Shown here: piece after piece, positions 57,355 through 64,000 of the stretch | Layout of the letters: the number at the start of each line of letters is the position of its first letter | Position numbering within the stretch: the first letter of the stretch is position 1 | Assembly: GCA_033439685.1 (NCBI GenBank) | Contig: JAUEDM010000008.1 | Location: 372,001 to 436,000 of the forward strand | Source: Apodospora peruviana | Lineage: Eukaryota > Ascomycota > Sordariomycetes > Sordariales > Lasiosphaeriaceae | Length of the DNA: 64,000 nucleotides | Direction: 5' to 3' | Translations under genes and position numbers: made by a program | The notes under the pieces: generated by a model | What the model was told of the DNA's origin: nothing | Database searches by the model: none | What the model saw: the letters and a program-made list of their open reading frames with translations, nothing else

Positions 57355-57764
57355 TTTGACGTTTTCCTTTTTACCCTTTCCCCTCTTTTGTTCTGTTGGC
57401 AATGCAATGCAAATGAAAATAGCCACCTTTTGTCGTTCTGTTTACGGCTCGGAGTATTTTAGTTTTTTTGTTTTTTTTTTATCGCCCCTTTCGTGAATTG
57501 CACATGGACGTTCAGTTTCCAGTTGCGGGGTATTTTTTCTCGAAGAATAAGGGGTAACTATTATTTGGTGTCGTTCCTCTGCACCCCACACACCAAGGAT
57601 TCTATCTTACTCCATGTTGTTGTCCCCCACATTCGATATTCTCCAATTCTCTTTAGTCTTGTCTTCTTCGTTGGTCCAGCTGGGTATTAGAACCGGTGCC
57701 GTTGGGCAGAGCTTGTTCCTGATCTCGGCCAAGATTTGACCTGATCACGAAGGGGAAAAAAAAA
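57355..57764. promoter_or_regulatory. Divergent promoter of hydrolase and second P450
   Basis: CCCCAC at 57584-57589 (GCACCCCACACACC) and 57625-57630, and GGGGTAAC at 57551-57558, the reverse complement of GTTACCCC found at 47173 and 62426. Confidence 0.5.
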
Positions 57765-59435
57765 ATGGCCAATCTTAACCAGTCACAATTTGTCTACGGT
57801 GTCCTCACCTGCGCCGTTCTCCTCGTTGGGAGATGGTTCTTCCAGACGCTTGCGCAGCGCAAGAAAGGCTACAAGCTGCCGCCGCAGGTACCCGGGGTCC
57901 CCATCTTTGGAAACACGTTCCAGATTCCGGCTTTGCAACAGGGACCGTGGGCGAAGAAGCTGGCGGAGAAATATGGTGAGATGTATGTCTCTCTCTCCCT
58001 CTCTCTTGTTTTTTTAAAAAAGAAAAAGGTACTAATTTAGTGTTAGGTTCACATGCAAATTCGGCGGCAGCACATGGGTCTTCCTCAACTCGTCGCGGGT
58101 GGTCACCGACCTGATGGAGCGCCGCGCGGCCATCTACTCGTCCCGGCCGCCGTTCCCCATGACGCAGGGAATCATGTCGCGCGACTCGCGCATCGTGCTG
58201 ATGCCGTACGGCGACCAGTGGCGGACGGTCCGCAAGATGATGCACCAAATCTTGTCGGCGCGCGCGCTCGACGTCTTCATGCCTTTCCAGGACCTTGAGA
58301 GCAAAAACCTGTGCTGGGACTACCTCGAGACGCCCGATCGGTGGTGGTCGGCCAACGGGCGCTACGCCAACTCGGTCATCATGAGCGTCGTGTTTGGCCG
58401 CCGCTCGTCCCTCGACGACCCGCACGTCGTCGAGCTGTTCGAGACGCTCGAGCTCTTCCTCGAGAACCAGCAGCCGGGCGTGAACCTGGTCGATGCCTTT
58501 CCCGTGCTGGCCAAACTGCCCAAGCCGCTGCAGTGGTGGCGGCCCAGGGGCAACCGCATCTTCGAAAAGACGGCGCGGGTGTATCGCCGCGAGGTGGAGC
58601 TGCTCGAGGAGAAGATCAAGAAGGGCACGGCGAAGCGCTGTTTTGGTACCGACTTTCTGGAGGGCGACGAGGTCAAGAACATGACCGAGGTCCAGAAGTT
58701 GTTTGTCTTTGGCACCCTCATGGAGGCCGGCAGCGACACGTCGCGCGTCACCATTGGCCAGATCATCGCCGGCGCCGTGACGTCCCCGGACTGGGTCGCG
58801 CGCGCGCGGGAGGCGCTGGACGCCGTGTGCGGGCGCAACGCCGAAAGGCTGCCCGAGTTCAGCGATCGGCCGCGGCTGGAGTACATCTCGGCCGTCGTAA
58901 AGGAAGGGTTCCGGTGGCGGCCCAACATTGCCGAGATCGGCGCCCCGACCATGCTGATCAAGGACGACGAGTACGAAGGGTACAAGTTCCCCGCCGGCAC
59001 CGTGTTCACGTGGAACGCCTGGGCCATCGCGCTCGACCCGGCCGAGTACGCGGAGCCGGAGCGGTTCTGGCCCGATAGGTTTCTGGACGGCGACCAGGAA
59101 AACGCGTTGAAGGGACATTGGGCCTTTGGGCCTGGTAGGTTTTATCTCTGCTTTCCTTGAAGACGTTTTTTTTTTTTTTTTTGCTGATGGACTCAATAGG
59201 TCGCCGCGTATGCGTCGGATGGAAAGTCGGGGAGATGAATGTGTGGATTGCCATCGCGCGACTCCTGTACTGCTTCGACTTCTCGGCCGTGCCCGGGAAG
59301 CCCATCGACACCATGACGATTCCCCAGCTCACCAAGAACTCGGCGCCGTTCCATGTTCGGGTTACCCCCCGCAGCGCTGCCCACGCGGCGCTGGTGAGGC
59401 GGGATTGCGAGGCGGCTGTCAAGACCAAGTACTGA
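57765..59435 (+). CDS. Cytochrome P450 (second of two)
   Basis: Exons 57765-57982, 58047-59134 and 59200-59435 give 513 residues. The N-terminal helix FVYGVLTCAVLLVGRWFF is followed by KLPPQVPGVPIFGNTF. The I-helix motif is GTLMEAGSDTSRVTIGQ, with Asp-Thr at the oxygen-activating site. The ExxR is in VVKEGFRWRPNIAE. The heme loop FGPGRRVCVG spans intron 2, with Cys near residue 440. The sequence resembles the same CYP clan as the first P450 but is clearly distinct. Intron 2 holds a T17 run (about 59166-59182). The gene is divergent from the alpha/beta hydrolase and probably hydroxylates or demethylates the aromatic substrate. Confidence 0.92.
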
Positions 59436-59795
59436 GGGTTTTACCTTATAATGTTACGGCTACTAGTACAATTATCCGCTACAGTTCGTGGGCCTATGTG
59501 TGTTTCTGGTGTCAACATGATGCCAGGAGTGCTACGAGTACCTTGACCAAGATCAGATAAATGAAACATAAAATAAACCAACCTCCGGGCTCCAGCGGCT
59601 CTTTGACATGAATCGTTTCTTTGTTTGTGGGGGAGGAATCAACCCCACATCACAAACAACAGGCTGTCTGTGATATATAATAACCATAATAACCTTCCTT
59701 CATTGATCGACCAGGCAGCTTAAGTACCTAGCTTCCGTCACACACACCCACCCATCATATACCACCACCAAAAGCCCGTTAGATCGTCATTCATC
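59436..59795. promoter_or_regulatory. Promoter of the metallo-beta-lactamase-fold gene with two GTGGGG-type sites
   Basis: GTGGGG at 59627-59632 and CCCCAC at 59643-59648, only 10 bp apart and oppositely oriented. Confidence 0.5.
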
Positions 59796-60749
59796 ATGCT
59801 ACCACAACCTCTCAAAACAGGAAAACAGAGCTTCGTCACCGTCTCGCCCATCCTCGGCGGCAAAATCACCCTCCCAGAGAAATACTTTGTCGATCCGGCC
59901 GACGAAACAGCCTTCCACACCGTCCCGTCGCTATCCTTCTTGATCACCAGCACCAGCCATCAACCATGGCCGCGCCGAATTCTCTTCGACCTGGGCCTTC
60001 GATCTCGCATAACCGACTACTCGGAGCCGCAACAGCGCCACCTGGCCAATCGGACCCCTTACACCATCGGTCCAGGCGTGGCCGCCATTCTTCGGTCGGA
60101 AGGCCTCGACCCGGCATCCGACATCGACACGGTAATTCTCAGTCACGTGCACTACGACCACCACGGCGACCCGGACCACTTTCCCGGCGCGCAGTTCGTC
60201 GTCGGCCCCGGAACGGACAGCCTCCTTGAGCATGGTCTTCTTGGGAGTGCCGGAAGTCACCAGCACTTTTCGGGCAAGGATCTTTTGCCGGTGGGCCGTA
60301 CGGTTGAGCTTCCTTTCCCAGGTACTAATACCGGTGATGATGGGATATACGAATGGAAATCTTTTGGCTCTATGAATATGATGGGAATCGATTTTTTGGG
60401 CGACGGATCCGTTTACATACTCGACTCGCCTGGCCACTTGCCGGGACATGTTAATTTGCTTTGCCGGATTTCGGAGAAGAAATGGATCTGCTTGTGTGGC
60501 GACGCGTATCATGATCGTCGCTTGCTTACCGGTGAAAAGGGGATTGCGTTTTGGGAGCAGCAGGAGCAGGAAGAAAAAGTGGTTGTGTGTTGCATTCATC
60601 ACGATCCGCCTGCTGCTGAGAGGGCGCTCAAGCAGCTGAGGGAGCTTGCGAGCTTGCTTCCGGGGGATGTGGAGATGATTGGGGCGCATGATGCGGGCTG
60701 GTTTGCGCAGGCGAATCGGGAGGGGAGGATGTTTCCTGCTTGTTTGTGA
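59796..60749 (+). CDS. Metallo-beta-lactamase-fold hydrolase, lactonase-like
   Basis: A single exon of 317 residues. The zinc-binding motif is SHVHYDHHGDPDHF (HxHxDH), with later ligands in DSPGHLPGHVN and GDAYHDRR. The length and the FVVGPGTDSLLEHG region fit the lactonase branch (AHL lactonase-like) rather than glyoxalase II. Related fungal enzymes open lactone or lactam rings of plant aromatics, for example the MBL1 benzoxazolinone hydrolase of Fusarium. Here it probably opens a lactone of the imported substrate or intermediate. It is convergent with the SDR gene, and its promoter has two GTGGGG-type sites. Confidence 0.9.
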   Translation: MLPQPLKTGKQSFVTVSPILGGKITLPEKYFVDPADETAFHTVPSLSFLITSTSHQPWPRRILFDLGLRSRITDYSEPQQRHLANRTPYTIGPGVAAILRSEGLDPASDIDTVILSHVHYDHHGDPDHFPGAQFVVGPGTDSLLEHGLLGSAGSHQHFSGKDLLPVGRTVELPFPGTNTGDDGIYEWKSFGSMNMMGIDFLGDGSVYILDSPGHLPGHVNLLCRISEKKWICLCGDAYHDRRLLTGEKGIAFWEQQEQEEKVVVCCIHHDPPAAERALKQLRELASLLPGDVEMIGAHDAGWFAQANREGRMFPACL

Positions 60750-60964
60750 TTTTTTTTGGCATTTGTTCGGTTTTTACTCTTTTGATGACGGAGGTTTTAC
60801 TTTTTGGACATAGGGGAAGGTGAACAGTTCAACTGCAACAAAGTTCGAGATGATATGAGTGACACCAATTTTGGTTTGTGTGTCCACATTTGGAATTATA
60901 GAGAATATCAAGCGATGAGAGATAAAATGAGTAATGTTTTGTTTGAGTAAGGTAACTAAGGTAC

Positions 60965-62039
60965 CTAATTCGTTATTCCCATCCGCCTCTGGCCTTCGTC
61001 CAGTTGCGCGGAGAGCTCGGCCCCAAGCCACTGCGGCCTCGTGGCCTCGAGCGCGTCCTCGACCTCGACGATATCATTTCCTGCCACCCACAGGGTTTTG
61101 CCGTTCACCTGAGGCCGCACCGCAGGGAGCAGGAGTGCCCTCGCCACTCCGTCCGTGTCGTTCGCCGGCAGGTCGCCCCATTTCAGTCGGATCCAATCCG
61201 GTAGCATTGGTGTCACTGATAAGTAGTAGCGTTCAGTACAAAAGAATACTTGAGAAAAAGAGAAAGAGCGAGAGTTAACTTACCTGTCATCCACGGCGCG
61301 ACCATGTTGACTGTAACTTTGTCCGACGGCAGTCTCTGTCTCAGCCCTCTCATCAGACCCAGGACTCCAGCCTTGCCGGCGCAGTAGAGGAACAGCGGCG
61401 GAGTGTCGATGATACTAGCCGCCGATCCGGTAAAAACCAGCTGACAATTTCTCTCTGGGTGCTTCTTGAAGAAATGGAATGCCGCCTTTGCGCAGTACAA
61501 AGAACCGTGCAGGTTCACCTCGAGGTTTTTAAGGCTCGGGGCCGCCAGCGTTTCTCCGTCAAACTCATCGTCCAACAGAGTCTCGAAGGCATTGGTTCCG
61601 GCGTTGGAGAGAACGACGTCGATTGCCCCAAAGCGGTCCCATGCCTTGGTGAAGAGGTCAAGAACATCGGTCCACAAAGATACGTCGGCTTTGACGTAGA
61701 GAATGCGTCTGATTGCAATATGTCAACGTTTTGGGCTGGACCTAAGCAATGATGATGGACCTCTTCCTTACTCTTTGAACTCGGCAATCAGTACCTCGCC
61801 GGCATCCTCGCTCAGATCGGCAATGATGACATTAGCACCGGCGGCTGTTCAGACACAACAACATCGCACGATGTAATTAGCACTTAGCAAAATCTGGTAA
61901 TATCATTTCCGATTAATAACGAACCATGAGCTAGAACGGCGGCCGACTTTCCGATGCCGCTTGCCCCGCCGGTGATGATGACCGACTTGCCGGCCAACTT
62001 TGTCAGTTCCTGGTCGCTAACTTTTTCTAGGAGTGCCAT
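60965..62039 (-). CDS. Short-chain dehydrogenase/reductase
   Basis: Exons 62039-61925, 61844-61772, 61708-61284 and 61215-60965 join in phase to 287 residues. The Rossmann motif is SVIITGGASGIGKSAAVLA, followed by ANVIIADLSED (Asp after beta-2, suggesting NAD preference). The NAG motif is VVLSNAGTN, the catalytic Ser is in FTGSAAS, and the YxxxK motif is YCAGKAG. The C-terminal extension TLWVAGNDIVEVEDALE resembles 15-hydroxyprostaglandin dehydrogenase-like fungal SDRs. It probably oxidises a side-chain alcohol of the aromatic substrate. Divergent from the phenol hydroxylase across a site-rich promoter. Confidence 0.9.
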
Positions 62040-62671
62040 GATTTGAGGTTTCGTCTTTTTGGATAGTGTTTGGGTAGGTACGGATTTGTTGATCTACTGT
62101 GGAAAACGAAAAGACTCTTCTAGTAATTACCGACTCTACCTATTTAGAGCTTAGATTAGACCACGACTGGGGGGCCCTGGATGGAGTTTGTCTGGTCGTT
62201 TTGGCGTTCATGTTCAATACTGGCTTCTAGGTACAGCTAAACCCGGCCCCAATGCGGTGGAACACCCCACACAACCACATGCAGGATTTGGATGGCAGCT
62301 AATGGGGAAGCCATGGGGAAGCCATGGGGAAGCTGGGGGACACCCGGGGCACAAAGTAAACAATGTGGGGTAGTAACGAAAAGGGGCAAAGGAACAAAAG
62401 GGGGGTTAAGGTACCTGTAATGAGAGTTACCCCACACAATTGACCCTCCCCCCCCCCTTCCCCCCCCACGCGTATCGTACCATTCTTTACCTTACCGAGT
62501 ACGGGTTACACACTGTATCCCACTACATGAACAAAGGCATGTAAACAAGGTACAAGTATATCAATGGTTTTGGGTTGGGCTTGGGTGAGCTGAGGCAGGA
62601 CATATTAGTTAACTTATTTGGTTCGTGTTTTCATTTTACAACATTACCTTACCTACAAACATTCACAAATC
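62040..62671. promoter_or_regulatory. Divergent promoter with four GTGGGG-type sites and an 11-bp triple repeat
   Basis: CCCCAC 62275-62280, GTGGGG 62365-62370, CCCCAC 62430-62435 (within GTTACCCCACAC) and CCCCAC 62464-62469. The unit ATGGGGAAGCC is repeated three times at 62302-62333, the last copy missing its final base. C-rich runs lie around 62448-62467. Confidence 0.55.
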
Positions 62672-64000
62672 ATGGCCGTTCCAACACAACCACCCCTGAA
62701 GGAGAGCAAAGTCGATGTCTTGATCGTTGGAGCGGGCCCAGCAGGGTATGTACCAAACCTAACCTACCTTACCCACCTTGGCTACACACAAAGAATCCGT
62801 GTGTGTGTTTTGCAAGAGATTGACATGACATTAGGTACATGGCAGCACTGTGGCTCGCCAGGTTGGGGATAAACACAAAATTCATCGACAAGCGGTCGAC
62901 CAAGATCTTCACAGGCCAAGCCGACGGACTTCAGCCGCGGGTTCTGGAAGTATTCGAGACATTCGGTTTCGTCGACCGGGCCCTCAAAGAAGTGGCCGTC
63001 GGCTACGAGGCGTGCTTCTACGAGCCCCACCCAGAGACCGGCCGGATCAGGCGCGTCGACAAGATACCCGAGGGCGTGCCGGGCATCTCGCGCTTTAATG
63101 GGTCCGTCATCCACCAGGGCCGCATCGAGACCTGGCTGTCCGACGCGATCGAGGAGTTCTCTGGAGGAAAAATCGCCGTCGAGCGGCCTTTTCTTCCTGA
63201 ATCTCTTGAGATTGGTGGGGACGAGGAATATCCGGTCAAGGTCGTTCTCAGAAAGCTACCGGACGACAAGGCGGGACCGGAGCAGTTCGGCCACAAGGTG
63301 CAAAACGGCTTGTACAGGCAGTTTGAGGGCGATCAGAATCAGCAGAATGGAGTGGACAGCCAAGAGGACTCCCTCGAGGTCGTGCGGGCGAAATATGTCT
63401 TGGGCTGCGACGGTGCGCACTCGTGGGTGCGCAAACAGCTGGGCATCGAGCATAAAGGGGAGACGACCGACTACGTGTGGGGCGTGCTGGACATTGTCCC
63501 CGTCACCGACTTTCCCGACATCCGCAAGCGCTGCTCCATCCACTCCAAGGACGGCGGCAGCATCATGGTGATTCCTCGCGAGAACGGCATCGTCCGGCTG
63601 TATATCCAGCTCCGCGAAGGAGCCCAGCACGAGGACCAGGACCCGGTCACGCCGATCATCTCCGCTGCTGGAGAAAAAGAAAAGCCTGGAAAAAAGGGTG
63701 TCCGCGTCGACCGCACCAAGTTGACGGCCGAGCACATCCTCGCCACGGCCCAAAACATCTTCCAACCTTACTCGCTCGAGGTGGCCGAGATGCACTGGTT
63801 CACGGCCTACCAGATCGGCCAGCGCGTGGCCACGAGCTTCCAGAAGGACGAGCGCGTCTTCATCGCAGGCGACGCCTGCCACACGCACTCGCCGAAAGCC
63901 GGCCAGGGCATGAACGTCTCCATGATGGACACGTTCAACCTAGCCTGGAAGGTCGCCTACGTGGTCAAAGGTCTGGCCAGGCCGTCGATTCTGTCCACGT
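62672..64000 (+). CDS. Phenol 2-monooxygenase-type flavoprotein, truncated by the window end
   Basis: Exon 1 is 62672-62745, exon 2 starts at 62835 and stays open to the window edge (about 413 residues seen). The FAD motif VLIVGAGPAG-YMAALWLA spans intron 1. The NADPH/FAD DG motif is YVLGCDGAHSWVRK, and the GD motif is FIAGDACHTHSPKAGQGMN, the signature of phenol hydroxylase-type enzymes. HQGRIETWL and WGVLDIVPVTDFPDI fit the same subfamily. Such enzymes ortho-hydroxylate phenols; here the product is probably hydroxyquinol or its precursor, for instance from resorcinol. The expected C-terminal thioredoxin-like domain lies beyond the window. Confidence 0.92.

Noticed and set aside
57805..59196. 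463-codon minus-strand frame
   Set aside because: It is exactly antisense to the second P450, whose frame shows heme, ExxR and I-helix motifs. The antisense product has no domain and arises from high GC at third positions.
1..64000. tRNA, rRNA or CRISPR features
   Set aside because: No A-box/B-box pair with a foldable cloverleaf, no rRNA core sequence and no regularly spaced direct repeats were found by eye; a tRNAscan run could still find a missed tRNA.

Overview
The window is nuclear DNA of a filamentous ascomycete (Pezizomycotina). Genes carry short introns of about 50 to 110 nt with GTRNGT donors and YAG acceptors. UstYa-type proteins, a DUF6604 protein, fungal P450s and a C2H2 plus fungal-specific transcription factor are all fungal families. 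The small intergenic words TAGGTACCTA and ACTCCGTA suggest a Sordariomycete; that placement is inference. I saw no tRNA, rRNA, CRISPR array or intact transposon. Exons were assembled by hand from splice signals and reading phase.

Region 1 (1-20.7 kb) is gene-poor. It holds two housekeeping-type genes, a three-exon C2H2 zinc-finger protein (6432-8528) and a Yvh1-type dual-specificity phosphatase (11090-12392), followed by about 8.3 kb with no supported gene.

Region 2 (20.7-39.9 kb) is an accessory belt of decay. It contains a DUF6604 pseudogene, a frameshifted bZIP-ankyrin gene, a frameshifted HxxHC membrane protein, a UstYa gene with an in-frame stop, an orphan UstYa N-terminus, and a scrambled PKS-NRPS relic in which PKS sequence is joined to a terminal reductase domain. 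Intact genes sit among them: VFA1 (25820-26572), two hypothetical proteins, a small membrane protein, and an unannotated 72-residue secreted precursor (27056-27347). That precursor has a signal peptide and two related peptides separated by KR and RR Kex2 sites, and it lies divergently to a protein with two HxxHC motifs. This is the gene arrangement of fungal dikaritin-type RiPP loci and is my main candidate for something undescribed.

Region 3 (40.7-64 kb, running off the right edge) is a compact, apparently intact aromatic catabolic cluster of 13 genes. It encodes a carboxymuconolactone decarboxylase-family protein, a 3-hydroxyisobutyrate dehydrogenase-like protein, two flavin monooxygenases (one of phenol-hydroxylase type), two P450s, maleylacetate reductase, hydroxyquinol-type intradiol dioxygenase, a type-B carboxylesterase, an alpha/beta hydrolase, a metallo-beta-lactamase-fold hydrolase, an SDR and a C2H2/Fungal_trans regulator. 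The core route is aromatic ring hydroxylation to hydroxyquinol, ring cleavage to maleylacetate, and reduction to beta-ketoadipate. Hydrolases, P450s and the SDR probably prepare an ester or lactone substrate. Nearly every promoter carries GTGGGG/CCCCAC, often extended to TGTGGGGTA. This matches the site predicted from the recognition helices of the cluster's own zinc-finger regulator, although it also fits CreA.
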